Positions 51,868-61,348 of a DNA stretch of 64,000 nucleotides are shown piece after piece. The notes under the pieces were generated by a model that was not told where the DNA came from, searched no databases, and saw nothing but the letters and a program-made list of their open reading frames with translations. This stretch comes from Jeotgalibaca sp. MA1X17-3. Lineage in GTDB: Bacteria; Bacillota; Bacilli; Lactobacillales; Aerococcaceae. The stretch's first letter is position 1. Each line of letters opens with the position of its first letter. The stretch is taken from the NCBI RefSeq assembly GCF_021513155.1, contig NZ_CP090983.1, forward strand, positions 1,659,001 through 1,723,000. The letters run 5' to 3'. A program made the position numbers and the translations under genes.

Positions 51868-53066
51868 TTACTTGCCTTCACCTAAGCGAATAACATCAAG
51901 TAGAATTGCTTTTTCTTCATCTGTTGGAACTAATAATACTTTTATTTTTGAATCATCAGTAGAAATAATTCGTTCTTTTCCACGAACATCATTTTTTACA
52001 TCATCAATTTCGCAGCCAAACCAACTAATTCCATCAATGATAATTTGACGTGTACTTGCTGAGTTCTCACCAATTCCAGCAGTGAAAACAATTGCATCCA
52101 CACCATTCATTGTTGCAATATATTGACCAATATACTTTTGAATACGGTTATGGAATATATCTAAAGCAATTTGTGAGCGTTTGTCGCCTTCTTCAGCAGC
52201 GACTTCTACATCACGCATATCACTTGAAATACCAGATAATCCTAAAAATCCAGATTTCTTATTCAAAATGTTAACCATTTCTTTAATATCTGTAATTTCT
52301 AGTTTATCCATTAAATATGGTAATAGAGAAGCGTCAATGTCACCACTACGTGTTCCCATTGTTACACCTGCAAGGGGAGTGAATCCCATGGATGTATCCA
52401 CAGATTTCCCACCATCTACAGCTGTAATAGACGCGCCATTCCCTAAATGACAAGTAATAATCTTTAAATCTTCGATTGGCTTGTTCAACATATCAGCAGC
52501 ACGTTCTGCAACGTATTTATGACTAGTTCCGTGTGCACCATATTTACGAGCAGCAAAATCTTCATAGTACTCCATCGGAATACTGTATAGATAATTTACT
52601 TCTGGCATCGTTGTATGGAATGCTGTATCAAATACAGCTACACTAGTAATATTTGGTAATAGCTTTTTAAAAGCACGAATTCAGTAGCATTTGCTGGATT
52701 ATGCAAAGGAGCAAGCTCACCTAGTGCTTCAATTTTTCTTAGTGCTTCATCGTCAACAAGGGCAGATTCTTTAAAATCTTCTCCTCCAGCTACAACTCTA
52801 TGTCCTACACCAGTAATTTCATCAAAACTTTGGATAATATTTAATTCTTCTAATTGATTCAATAGTTTTTCAACAGCAATTTCATGATTTTCAATATCTT
52901 CTACTACTGAATATTTTTTTCCTTCACCATATTTAATAGTAAAGATTGAGTCATTTATACCAATTCTTTCTATGATTCCTGTAGCAATATCTGTTTGTTC
53001 AGGCATTTGATATAAAGTAAATTTCAAGCTAGAACTACCGGCATTGATTGCGATTATTTTAGACAT
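51868..53066 (-). pseudogene. ackA: acetate kinase, single frameshift
   Basis: The N-terminal frame (IIAINAGSSSLKFTLYQMPE, TGVGHRVVAGGEDFKES, LAPLHNPANAT) ends early at 52638. Adding one C on the + strand at about 52683 restores ANATGIRAFKKLLPNITSVA, AVFDTAFHTTMP and joins the second frame (NYLYSIPMEYYEDFAARKYG, THLGNGASITAVDGGKSVDT-like, FTAGIGENSASTR) to 51868. Full length of about 396 aa. It makes ATP and acetate from acetyl phosphate. Unlike the other breaks, this loss is in a CC pair rather than an A run. Confidence 0.9.
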
Positions 53067-53114
53067 TAATTTTTCCGCTCCTTAAAAGTTCAAATTTATA
53101 TAGCAATGCTACTA

Positions 53115-54134
53115 TTATAGCATCTTTTCAGACCAATTGTGGAACAGTTCTATGAATTCCTTCATTTTTCTTGCATCTTTAATATTAGGGATGTCTCCAA
53201 GCAGTACTTGCTTAGCTTGTTTCGCGTTTTCTCCCTCTTTTTGAAGGATTAAAATTGCTTTTTGCATGCTAGCAGATTGGAACAGAGTTTCCGGTAAGTT
53301 TAGTACAGCTTGTAAGTACCCTTTTCCTTTTAACCATTTAATTAAAAGACTATTTTCATCACTTTCAAATAAATTCTTAGGAATAATGAAAAAGCCCCAA
53401 CCAGAATCTTTTACATACTTGAGGTGTTGTTCAATCATCAAAAAATGTGCAAAAGAATGTCCTTCTTCAAAAGAAGTTTCAAATTTCTTTGCTCGATCAT
53501 CCATTGGATAATAACCTACTGGAAGATCAGCTACAGCTATATCTGCTGGTTTAATCAATAGTTCCTGCAAACTATCTGAATGAACAAACTGAATCTGATC
53601 GTTCCAATTTTGAAGGTTTGCACTATTGGATGCAAGAGCAACTAACAAATCATCATTATCTACTGCTTCAGCACTCACCGTATTTCCTCTTTTTTGTAGA
53701 TAATCCATAACTACCGTCAATAAGTTTCCAGTTCCAGATGCTAAATCATGAATATGTAGTGTTTCAGTAGCGTCCTTTTTAATTTCGGCAATAAAATAGG
53801 CAATCAAATAAGCAATGGTGTCAGGAGTCATTTGATGATTTGTTTGAATTTTATCTTCTTTAATTGCTTTGATAAAAGCTAACTGTACAAGCTTTCGAAC
53901 CGTTTCAGGTGATTCATCCTTCAACTTCAATTTTTTATAAATGGCATTCAGTTTTTTAATTGTCTCATCAGAAGGTTGTCCTTCCATTTGTTGTGCTTGA
54001 CCATCAAATGATAGATTCTGAAGAGTTTCAGCTAATGATTCTACATAAGATACAGTCAATTCATTTTGAAGCAATAGGATGGCTTGATCCATGTTATTGA
54101 ATAATACTTCCATTTTTGTTGAATTCATAGGCAA
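53115..54134 (-). CDS. class I SAM-dependent DNA-methyltransferase-like protein
   Basis: 339 aa. SAM site IHDLASGTGNLLTVVMDYL and a catalytic-motif-like VADLPVGYYP, in place of NPPY/DPPY, then FLMIEQHLKYVKDSGWGFFI. This is the YtxK-type protein regularly found between the comG cluster and ackA in Firmicutes; DNA methylation has not been shown and the Asp-Leu-Pro-Val motif may mean it is altered. Start ATG behind GGAATGGATTGCCT. Confidence 0.85.
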   Translation of the reverse strand: MPMNSTKMEVLFNNMDQAILLLQNELTVSYVESLAETLQNLSFDGQAQQMEGQPSDETIKKLNAIYKKLKLKDESPETVRKLVQLAFIKAIKEDKIQTNHQMTPDTIAYLIAYFIAEIKKDATETLHIHDLASGTGNLLTVVMDYLQKRGNTVSAEAVDNDDLLVALASNSANLQNWNDQIQFVHSDSLQELLIKPADIAVADLPVGYYPMDDRAKKFETSFEEGHSFAHFLMIEQHLKYVKDSGWGFFIIPKNLFESDENSLLIKWLKGKGYLQAVLNLPETLFQSASMQKAILILQKEGENAKQAKQVLLGDIPNIKDARKMKEFIELFHNWSEKML

Positions 54135-54256
54135 TCCATTCCTTTCAGCTAGTTTCGACCAACATACTAATTTAATATCAGAAAAAAACTTGCGTCAGGC
54201 AATTGAATACCCTTCGCAAGTCTTATTGTGTATGAAAATTAGATGATTATTTAAAA

Positions 54257-54547
54257 TTAAGCTTCTTGTGCTACAGGATAAACAGATACTTGTTTTTTGT
54301 TGCGTCCTAGACGTTCGAAACGAACAATTCCGTCAACTGTTGAAAACAAAGTGTCATCTCCGCCACGACCTACGTTTGTTCCTGGGTGTATTTTAGTACC
54401 GCGTTGGCGGTATAAAATTGAGCCACCAGTTACAAATTGGCCATCTGCACGTTTAGAACCTAAACGTTTAGATTGGGAATCACGTCCGTTACCGGTTGAT
54501 CCGCCCCCTTTTTTAGTGGCGAATAATTGTAGATTCAATTTTAACAT
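54257..54547 (-). CDS. rpmA: 50S ribosomal protein bL27
   Basis: 96 aa. Begins MLKLNLQLFATKKGGGST, containing the Firmicutes N-terminal extension cleaved after LQLFA-type sites by Prp, whose gene is next to it. Core: RDSQSKRLGSKRADGQFV, GSILYRQRGTKIHPGTNVG. ATG at 54547 behind GGAGGTGCAATCC. Part of the rplU-prp-rpmA operon. Confidence 0.96.
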   Translation of the reverse strand: MLKLNLQLFATKKGGGSTGNGRDSQSKRLGSKRADGQFVTGGSILYRQRGTKIHPGTNVGRGGDDTLFSTVDGIVRFERLGRNKKQVSVYPVAQEA

Positions 54548-54581
54548 GGATTGCACCTCCTTGGTGTTTATTCGGTTTTCG

Positions 54582-54914
54582 TTATATTTTAATGTTAACA
54601 TAAGTAGGATATGTCTCAGCGACATCCTCTAAGGAGTAATATAAATGTTTCAACAAAATTTGCGAAATGTAATTCTGTTCTTCCGATAGATCTTTTAGCG
54701 TTTCTGCATAAAGATATCCACCTTCATCATCAGCTTCTTTTACTATCATTCGGTGTGAAGCAAGTTTCTCTATGCTATTCACTGTTTCGATTGCCAAAAC
54801 AGATACTGCTGCACAAATAATATCTTCTCCTGCTTCCGCATAACCGGAGTGACCTGTAATTTCATAGGAATGGATATTCCCATATTCATCTTGTTTAAAT
54901 TTTGCTGTTATCAT
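54582..54914 (-). CDS. prp: ribosomal-processing cysteine protease Prp
   Basis: 110 aa. The catalytic dyad is visible: His in EITGHSGYAEAGEDI and Cys in IICAAVSVLAIETVNS. It removes the N-terminal extension of bL27. Located between rplU and rpmA as in other Firmicutes. ATG at 54914 is chosen; a GTG three codons upstream is possible. Confidence 0.94.
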   Translation of the reverse strand: MITAKFKQDEYGNIHSYEITGHSGYAEAGEDIICAAVSVLAIETVNSIEKLASHRMIVKEADDEGGYLYAETLKDLSEEQNYISQILLKHLYYSLEDVAETYPTYVNIKI

Positions 54915-54932
54915 CTTATTCACTTCTTCTTA

Positions 54933-55240
54933 TTATGCATTGATTGCATCAATCATAACTTTCGTATATGGTTGACGATGTCCTTGTTTACGGTGAGAGT
55001 CTTTTCTTCTCATGTAAGTAAAAGTAGTAACCTTTTTTCGCGTCCTTGTTTTTCAACAGTTCCGACTACAGTTGCGCCTTCTACTAATGGAGCACCTATT
55101 TTAGCGTCATCTCCGCCAACAAAAACTACTTCTTCAAAAGTTACTTGTTCACCTGTTTCTACATCTAATTTCTCGATATAGATTGGTTGTCCAACTTCTA
55201 CTTTCAATTGTTTACCACCTGTTTTGATAATTGCGTACAT
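54933..55240 (-). pseudogene. rplU: 50S ribosomal protein bL21, single frameshift
   Basis: The frame from ATG 55240 reads YAIIKTGGKQLKVEVGQPIY and EVVFVGGDDAKIGAPLVEGA correctly to EKQGREK, then breaks in an A6 run (55033-55038). One additional A gives KVTTFTYMRRKDSHRKQGHR, QPYTKVMIDAINA and a stop at 54933, the normal bL21 ending and length of ~102 aa. Since the gene is practically essential and the downstream codons are perfectly conserved, the deletion is almost certainly a sequencing error. Confidence 0.93.
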
Positions 55241-55251
55241 ATTCCTGCACC

Positions 55252-55345
55252 TCCTATTTTACTTAGACTCGCCAGAAGAAGTGCCCTCTCGGGTCTTCTG
55301 TTACTTCAATCCGTGCGGTTGTAGTGTGGCGTGCACATTTACAAC
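55252..55345 (-). ncRNA. L21 leader (ribosomal protein autoregulatory leader)
   Basis: The leader contains GAAGACCCGAGAGGGCACTTCTTC-type stem (CAGAAGACCC ... TTCTTCTGGCG) and the ACCGCACGGATTGAAGTAAC segment seen in Firmicutes L21 leaders, followed by GGAGGTGCAGGAAT before the start codon. Probably bound by bL21 to control the operon. Confidence 0.7.
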
Positions 55346-55379
55346 AAGAATAGTTTACCAAAAAATCCTAGTCAGTCAA

Positions 55380-56627
55380 TTAAATATTGTCAATCGTTAA
55401 CTTTTTTTCTGTATTACCTACTTGATGATAATTTTCTTTTGAAAATCCTTTGATGGTCAACATGACCGCAAAGCTTGACAGGTAGCAAACAGAAAGGAAA
55501 ATCATGACGGTTTGAACGGTCCCTACATCCATTAACAAGCCTATAATAATAGATGAAAACCCACCTACTGCTCGACCTACATTGATAATTAAATTATTTG
55601 CCATGGAGTGAACGTGCCTTGGATAAAGTTTACTAACAATTGCTCCGTATCCGGCAAACATCCCATTGACAAAGAATCCGACAATTGCTCCACCTATTAA
55701 CATAGCAAACTCATTTTTCACGAGTGCAAACAAGAATACAGCGGCTGCAGATGATAACAAGAAGATACTATATGAAATTCGTGGTCCCATTGTATCAATA
55801 ATTCGTCCAAAGAAAAGCATTCCAAGTGACATCCCGATGATTGTTGAAATCATCCATATGGAGCTTCCAGAAACAGAAAGGCCTAATTCTTCTTGCATGA
55901 TTTTAGGGAGCCAATTCATTAACCCGAAGTAGCCACCAATTTGAATGATTGCCATGAACATTAATGACAAGGTTTGTTTCGTTAGTTTTGCTGTCTTAAA
56001 TAATTCTTTGTAGGATGGTTTTTCATGTTTTTTATGTTCTAATTCGTCTGTACTTAAAGTAGACTGATTCAAGACATCATCTGTGACACTAAAATGTACC
56101 CAAGCAACTATCAGGATTGGAACAAGCCCCATTAAGAATAGTGCATTCCAACCAAACATAGGAATAATAATACTTGCTAGTAAAGCTGCAAAAATATTTC
56201 CTACCATACCTGCTACCCCATTGAGAGAGGACATTCTTCCCATCTTATTCAAAGGAGTCACTTTTGCCAGTAAACTAATGGCAATTCCGTACTCTCCACC
56301 CGTACCTACCCCAGCTAAGAAGCGTAAAATATAAATAGTCGTTAAAGAATTTGCGAAAAACATTGCTGCAGTTGCTAAGGAAAAAAGGATCAAAGTAACT
56401 TTAAAAAGTTTCAAACTACCATAACGATCTGCTAAATATCCAAAAAGTAATCCCCCCAACAACATTCCAAAATTAGTAATGGTTGAGATTGAACCTGCTT
56501 GGATATTGTTGATTCCTAAATCCAACATAATAGAGGATAAAGAAAGAGACAGAAACATGTTGGTTAAATCGTCTGTTCCTGACCCAATGATGGCAGCACG
56601 CTGCACTAACTTCTTATTTTTTTCCAT
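55380..56627 (-). CDS. MFS transporter, aromatic-acid/sugar symporter type
   Basis: 415 aa, twelve membrane segments. MFS signatures: LLFGYLADRYGSLKLFK after TM2, RFLAGVGTGGEYGIAISLLA in TM4-5 and the second-half counterpart LFFGRIIDTMGPR. The GTGGEYG motif suggests the AAHS/SP-type group; substrate cannot be told. ATG 56627 with AAGGGGCG upstream is preferred over an ATG 12 codons earlier. Single gene. Confidence 0.87.
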   Translation of the reverse strand: MEKNKKLVQRAAIIGSGTDDLTNMFLSLSLSSIMLDLGINNIQAGSISTITNFGMLLGGLLFGYLADRYGSLKLFKVTLILFSLATAAMFFANSLTTIYILRFLAGVGTGGEYGIAISLLAKVTPLNKMGRMSSLNGVAGMVGNIFAALLASIIIPMFGWNALFLMGLVPILIVAWVHFSVTDDVLNQSTLSTDELEHKKHEKPSYKELFKTAKLTKQTLSLMFMAIIQIGGYFGLMNWLPKIMQEELGLSVSGSSIWMISTIIGMSLGMLFFGRIIDTMGPRISYSIFLLSSAAAVFLFALVKNEFAMLIGGAIVGFFVNGMFAGYGAIVSKLYPRHVHSMANNLIINVGRAVGGFSSIIIGLLMDVGTVQTVMIFLSVCYLSSFAVMLTIKGFSKENYHQVGNTEKKLTIDNI

Positions 56628-56753
56628 AATAAATCGCCCCTTAAAATGAATGCTCTCTGGCATTCTTTATTTCATTACCTCAAGCAATTATACCGGCAAA
56701 GAAAGAAAAAGCAAGAAAAAAGAGATTTCTCTTTTCTTGCTTCCTTTCTATCT

Positions 56754-57431
56754 TTAATTTTGAATAAATTCATCTGATGAGATCACTCGCGTTGCATACT
56801 TCTTACCAAAATCTATATCATGCGTAACAATTAAAATACCTGTGCCTGTAGAAGCAATTTCTTGAATTAATTTACCAATACTATCTGCAGATTCTCGGTC
56901 TAACGCAGAGGTAGGTTCATCAAAACATAAAATTTTGGGACTCAACATCATTGCTCGCGCAATCGCTACTCTTTGTTTTTGTCCACCAGATAATGTAGAG
57001 GGCATTTTATTTATTTGATCTTTAATTTTCATATTATTTAAAAGAAGTTCTGCTTTTTCAATCAATTCCTTTTTTGTACCTAATTTCTGTGCTAAAGGTG
57101 CTTCCAAAAGATTCTCTAAAACAGTTAAGTTAGGAAATAAGGCATAATTTTGAAAGACCATGCCAATTTTATTTTGGTAATTCCGTTGCTCTTTTTTAGA
57201 CGTGTACTTCGCCTTATCATCTTGATCTTTACACAAAAAGTTTTCCTCAATAACAATCGTACCTTTTTCTGCTTGTTCCAAGTTATTAAGAAGACGCATC
57301 AAGGTTGTTTTCCCAGTACCTGACTTCCCTGTTAGAACCACTATTTCTCTAGCATCAATTGATAATGAGAAATTTTGGATAACAGATGTATGATGATAAT
57401 TTTTTGATAGATGATTTGCTTGTAATAACAT
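56754..57431 (-). CDS. amino-acid ABC importer ATPase
   Basis: 225 aa. Walker A LTGKSGTGKTTLMR, Q-loop MVFQNYALFPNLTVLEN, signature TLSGGQKQRVAIARAM, Walker B ILCFDEPTSALDRES and switch IVTHDIDF. Polar amino acid uptake (PAAT) type. Twelve bases after the permease gene, third gene of an operon controlled by a T-box upstream. Confidence 0.92.
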   Translation of the reverse strand: MLLQANHLSKNYHHTSVIQNFSLSIDAREIVVLTGKSGTGKTTLMRLLNNLEQAEKGTIVIEENFLCKDQDDKAKYTSKKEQRNYQNKIGMVFQNYALFPNLTVLENLLEAPLAQKLGTKKELIEKAELLLNNMKIKDQINKMPSTLSGGQKQRVAIARAMMLSPKILCFDEPTSALDRESADSIGKLIQEIASTGTGILIVTHDIDFGKKYATRVISSDEFIQN

Positions 57432-57442
57432 ACTCTGCCTCC

Positions 57443-58078
57443 TTAATACTTTCTCTTTGTTTCAAAGTAATTCAATGCGATCGTAATGATTCCTGTAATT
57501 AATAAGTATAAAGTTGCGACTCCTAAAAATGGAATGAGGGACGCATAAGTATTCGCCGCAATTTGTCCTGCTCGTAACAATTCTCCGATTCCTAAAATAT
57601 ATACTAAGGAAGTATCCTTAACGAGAGATATTACTTCATTCCCTACAGAAGGAAGCACAATTCGAAAAACTTGAGGGGTGATAATTCGTAAAAACCCACG
57701 TACTTTTCCGATTCCGAGAACGGCTATTGATTCGAATTGCTCTTCTGGAACCGCCATAATACCTCCTCGGAAGATTTCAGCATAGTAAGCAGCATAGTTA
57801 ATAATAAACGCTAGTGTTGCAGCTGTAAACCGATCCAGTGTAATGCCTACAAAAGGAAGACCGAAGAAGAAGAACATCAACTGTAGAAGGAGAGGAGTTC
57901 CTCTCATCACAAAAATATAAACTTGTACGATAAAACCAATCCATTTTGGTCCAAATATCCGAATAAGGGCTATTAAGAACCCTAAAGGGATACTGGTTAT
58001 TCCTACAATGAAAAAGATTTTCAGTGTAGTAGTAAATCCATCTAATAAAGATGGCCAAATTAAGCTAAGTAATTCCAT
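57443..58078 (-). CDS. amino-acid ABC importer permease
   Basis: 211 aa with five membrane segments and the HisM/GlnP-type coupling EAA loop (EEQFESIAVLGIGKVRGFLRI). FVMRGTPLLLQLMFFFFGLP is the typical PAAT N-terminal signature. A single permease gene implies a homodimer. Follows the binding protein gene. Confidence 0.92.
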   Translation of the reverse strand: MELLSLIWPSLLDGFTTTLKIFFIVGITSIPLGFLIALIRIFGPKWIGFIVQVYIFVMRGTPLLLQLMFFFFGLPFVGITLDRFTAATLAFIINYAAYYAEIFRGGIMAVPEEQFESIAVLGIGKVRGFLRIITPQVFRIVLPSVGNEVISLVKDTSLVYILGIGELLRAGQIAANTYASLIPFLGVATLYLLITGIITIALNYFETKRKY

Positions 58079-58141
58079 TCTTCTCCCTCTTCCCTTTTAA
58101 AGTTCCTTACATTTAAGATGATGATTTATCTAAACTATTTT

Positions 58142-58945
58142 TTATTCAGCAAACCAGTTATTATAAATATCTTCATATTCATCTGATTCTTTAATTTGTT
58201 TTAATGCATCGTTGATTGCATCTTGAAGTTCTGTATCTTCTTTTCTCATTCCTACTCCGTATTCCTCTTCACCAAAGTTATCATCTAATACTTTATATTT
58301 CTCATTTCCTTTTTCCTTCATGATGTATCGTCCTAGAACCTCATCAACGACGATTGCTTGGCTTCTACCACTATCTAAGTCATTAAACACATCAACAAAG
58401 GTAGGATACAGAACGGCCTCTCCACCATCAAATTTATCAACAATTCCAGTTTCATCCGCAGCCAAAGCATCTAGTGTAGCTGAACTTTGTTGAGTCGCCA
58501 CTACTGCTCCTTCTAAATCTTCTTTCGTGTTAATATCACTATCGACTAACGTAACAATAATTTGTTTATTATCTAAGTATGCATCACTAAAGGCTACTTT
58601 TTCTTTTCGTTCTTCTGTAATACTATAACCATTCCAGATCAAATCAATATTTCCAGCATTTAATTCTGTCTCTTTCATTACCCAGTCAATTGCTTGAAAG
58701 GTAAAATCTACTCCTAATATCTCGCCAGTTGCTGCTGCAAGTTCTACGTCAAAACCAACAATATCTCCGTTTGTATCTTTAAAGCTCATAGGAGCAAACG
58801 TATCATCAATTCCTACTACGTATGTTTCTTTCAATCCACTCTCTGCACTTGAAAGGTTTGTTTCTTCTTGATTGCTGCTGTTCCCACAAGCTCCTAACAT
58901 TGTTACTGCTGCTGTTAATAAAAATAGACGTTTTTTCATTTTCAT
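58142..58945 (-). CDS. amino-acid ABC importer substrate-binding lipoprotein
   Basis: 267 aa. Signal peptide MKMKKRLFLLTAAVTMLGAC with lipobox LGAC, then a Ser/Asn/Glu-rich linker and the SBP_bac_3 fold: VVGIDDTFAPMSFKDTNGD, IVGFDVELAAATGEILGVDF, IDLIWNGYSITEERKEKVAF, and the C-terminal EEYGVGMRKEDTELQDAIND. Lipid-anchored to the outer face of the membrane. A T-box leader precedes it. Confidence 0.93.
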   Translation of the reverse strand: MKMKKRLFLLTAAVTMLGACGNSSNQEETNLSSAESGLKETYVVGIDDTFAPMSFKDTNGDIVGFDVELAAATGEILGVDFTFQAIDWVMKETELNAGNIDLIWNGYSITEERKEKVAFSDAYLDNKQIIVTLVDSDINTKEDLEGAVVATQQSSATLDALAADETGIVDKFDGGEAVLYPTFVDVFNDLDSGRSQAIVVDEVLGRYIMKEKGNEKYKVLDDNFGEEEYGVGMRKEDTELQDAINDALKQIKESDEYEDIYNNWFAE

Positions 58946-59019
58946 TTCCCCCTGATGGTTTTTTGTAGTTTCGTTCCCTATTGAAATGGAATAGATTTCG
59001 CCGGTATTTTATTGGCTGC

Positions 59020-59330
59020 AGTCCAATAAAAAAAGCCCTTTAACCCCCCAAATATATGGGAGATTAAAGGACGATAGCTTTTTGCTTCGTGGTTCCACCT
59101 TTATTTATATTGACCTCTCGGACAATATCTCAATACGTTCAATCATTCTAAACGTTTGTGCGTTAACGGGCACACCCGAGTTCACTTACTCGCGAATTAT
59201 TTCTTTTCAGTGACCTTGCTCTGAGATGTGTGTTCACCTTCTTGTACCACTTGTTTTCACCAACCACAAGCTCTCTACCGATACCAATGAAAGTTACTTT
59301 TTCTCTTCTTCGCATTTCTTTTAGATAAAA
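59020..59330 (-). promoter_or_regulatory. T-box riboswitch controlling the amino-acid importer
   Basis: A 445-base gap holds a classic T-box on the - strand: AAGGTGGAACCACGAAGC, followed by a terminator CCTTTAATCTCCC / GGGGGGTTAAAGG with T7. Stem I starts GGTAGAGAGCTTGTGG and ends CATCTCAGAGC. The specifier loop region has GAACACACATC; CAC (His) in the GAA-xxx-A frame is the best candidate, which would make this a histidine importer, but Thr (ACA) cannot be excluded. Confidence 0.85.
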
Positions 59331-59390
59331 TTATCATAACACAGGTTTTTGAGATTGCAAGTAAAAACTTAATAAATTCTCATTTTCCTT

Positions 59391-59913
59391 TTACTTATAC
59401 ATCCATTGACTTAGCTTATAAAAAGGATAATAAAAAATAATCAAGAAAATAAGATTTAATAATAAGGTTGGCCCAAGTTTTTCAATTAAGAATCTACCAA
59501 AAGAAAGATCGACCATTCCGATAAATTGATACATCACATAAATGAATGTTTCGAGATAAATAAGTGAAGTCGCATAAAGTAATACCATTACACCAGGAGT
59601 TATTTCTAAATGATTTTGTACTTTTTTTAATAGATAAATAAAAGTCGCTAAACCAGCTGCGTAAATACCAATAATCCCTGAATAATAACTATCATAAGCA
59701 ACTCCAAATAACAACGCATAAAGAAAAACAGATTGTTTTGGAAAAAAGAAGTAGATAAAACTAATACCAACAGTAATAAACGAGGTGTCAAAACATAATT
59801 CTGACTAATAAACTGGCAGAAAATAAATTCATCACAATCCCATCTAATAAAAGGGCAAAAAATAGCAACAAAGGAATTAAATATGCATGGTTTACTGTAC
59901 GATTTTTCGACAT
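59391..59913 (-). pseudogene. mreD: rod-shape protein MreD, two frameshifts
   Basis: Read from ATG 59913 (SKNRTVNHAYLIPLLLFFAL, LLDGIVMNLF), with one T added at about 59825 (continuing FCQFISQNYVLTPRLLLLVL, VLSTSFF) and one T added in the T6 run near 59743 (PKQSVFLYALLFGVAYDSYY, SGIIGIY). The result is a complete ~174-aa MreD with its hydrophobic segments and GxxYDxYYxGIIG motif. Two -1 deletions in T runs of one gene argue for technical errors. It partners MreC in the elongasome. Confidence 0.82.
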
Positions 59914-59915
59914 GA

Positions 59916-60761
59916 CTAGTCCCCCTTGCTTTGCCGTACGATTACTGTCACATAACGAATATCATACATATTTCCAGCTGGCTTAATCAACACTTCTTGA
60001 AAGAGTCCAAACTCATCCATTTTCACTTCCTCAACAGTTCCAATCAGTAAGGAACTCGGCGAGACGCCTCCTAGTCCAGAAGTTACAACTTGACTACCTG
60101 TCTCAATTTCTTTTGTAGGATCAATTTCAGACATAATAAATAATTTTTTATCATGATTATATCCATCAATAATGCCATGTATTGATTCTTTTGGATTTTG
60201 AATTTCTGCAGAAACACGATTAGCGATATCATTAGGAGTAGAAAGTAAAAGTACTTTAGCCATGGTTGGACTTACTTCTGATACTCGCCCAATTAATCCA
60301 TTTCCAGACATTACCGACATATCAACTTGAATTCCATCGTTACTCCCTTTATCAATTACGATTAAATCAATCCAATTATCTGGATTTCGAGCAATAACCG
60401 TACTACTAATTTTTTTGAATTCTGTTAGATTGTTATTCAAGACTAATTCTTGTTTCATATTTTGGTTTTCTTGTTCCAAAGCATAAATTTTTGCCTGCAT
60501 CTCATCCATCGCATCCACTTTCTTTTTCAAAGCTTGATTTTCTTCAAAGGTGTGAACCAAATGGTCGACAGAATCTACAAAACTTGAAACCGTTTCTGCT
60601 GGCTTAGAAAGAATAGAGGTTGAAATACCAGCCATATCATTTATAAATAGCTGGGGGATCGAAGCTTCTTCTCGATTTCGAGAAATAGCAATTGTGCTAA
60701 TAAAAACAATAACTGATATAAGTAATACGATCATCCTTTTATTATTAAAAAATTGATTCAC
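59916..60761 (-). CDS. mreC: rod-shape-determining protein MreC
   Basis: 281 aa. One membrane helix near the N-terminus (MIVLLISVIVFISTIAISR), a coiled coil at residues ~65-105 (LVHTFEENQALKKKVDAMDE) and the beta-barrel domain (IDKGSNDGIQVDMSVMSGNG, LIGRVSEVSPTMAKVLLLST). Scaffolds the cell-wall synthesis machinery. Its stop lies two bases from the mreD start. No mreB is found upstream; the cold-shock gene takes that place. Confidence 0.93.
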   Translation of the reverse strand: MNQFFNNKRMIVLLISVIVFISTIAISRNREEASIPQLFINDMAGISTSILSKPAETVSSFVDSVDHLVHTFEENQALKKKVDAMDEMQAKIYALEQENQNMKQELVLNNNLTEFKKISSTVIARNPDNWIDLIVIDKGSNDGIQVDMSVMSGNGLIGRVSEVSPTMAKVLLLSTPNDIANRVSAEIQNPKESIHGIIDGYNHDKKLFIMSEIDPTKEIETGSQVVTSGLGGVSPSSLLIGTVEEVKMDEFGLFQEVLIKPAGNMYDIRYVTVIVRQSKGD

Positions 60762-60928
60762 CTTACACCCTCATTTCCTTTCCGTTATAGCTGTCTTCTA
60801 AAGAATATTTTGCAACCATTTTTTAGAAATTACTTTATGAATTACAATATATTTTACCATAAATCTAATGGGTAAAAAGGGGTAGGAGGAAATCTACTCT
60901 ATTTATTTTTCATTTAAAAAATAAAATG

Positions 60929-60958
60929 GAAAAAGCTGGAACAAATTAATGTCCCAGC
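60929..60958 (-). terminator. csp terminator
   Basis: On the - strand GCTGGGACATTAATTTGTTCCAGC followed by TTTTT. Confidence 0.85.
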
Positions 60959-60998
60959 CGTCTTCATATCTATTTTTAGGTTAAAGGTTAACGAGAAA

Positions 60999-61199
60999 TT
61001 AGATCTTTTCTACGTTAGCAGCTTGTGGTCCACGGTTTCCGTCAGTAATGTCGAAAGAAACTTCTTGACCTTCTTCTAAAGCTTTGAATCCGTCTCCGTT
61101 AATTGCTGAGAAGTGTACGAATACATCGTCTCCGTTTTCGCGCTCGATAAATCCAAATCCTTTTTCTGAGTTAAACCATTTTACTTTACCATTTTCCAT
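60999..61199 (-). CDS. cold-shock protein CspA family
   Basis: 66 aa. RNP1 KGFGFI in NSEKGFGFIERENG, RNP2 VFVHF in DDVFVHFSAINGDG; five-strand OB fold that binds single-stranded RNA/DNA. ATG at 61199 behind GGAGGAATTTTTC. A long AT-rich leader (61227-61330) may carry the temperature-responsive structure common to csp genes. It separates mreC from the radC remnant. Confidence 0.96.
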   Translation of the reverse strand: MENGKVKWFNSEKGFGFIERENGDDVFVHFSAINGDGFKALEEGQEVSFDITDGNRGPQAANVEKI

Positions 61200-61348
61200 G
61201 AAAAATTCCTCCTCGTGCTGTTGCACATATGTATTGTTGTGATTGCAAGTAGTACGATCAGAATGTTCATGACATAATTTTCTTTCCCTTACAAAAGCAC
61301 TCCCTTAGTATAATACAACATTCATAATAAAGCAAATCTTTTTTGCAT

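Noticed and set aside
54297..54632. 111-codon frame on the + strand over rpmA
   Set aside because: Shadow of the rpmA gene with a Pro/Arg-rich, unnatural product and no ribosome-binding site.
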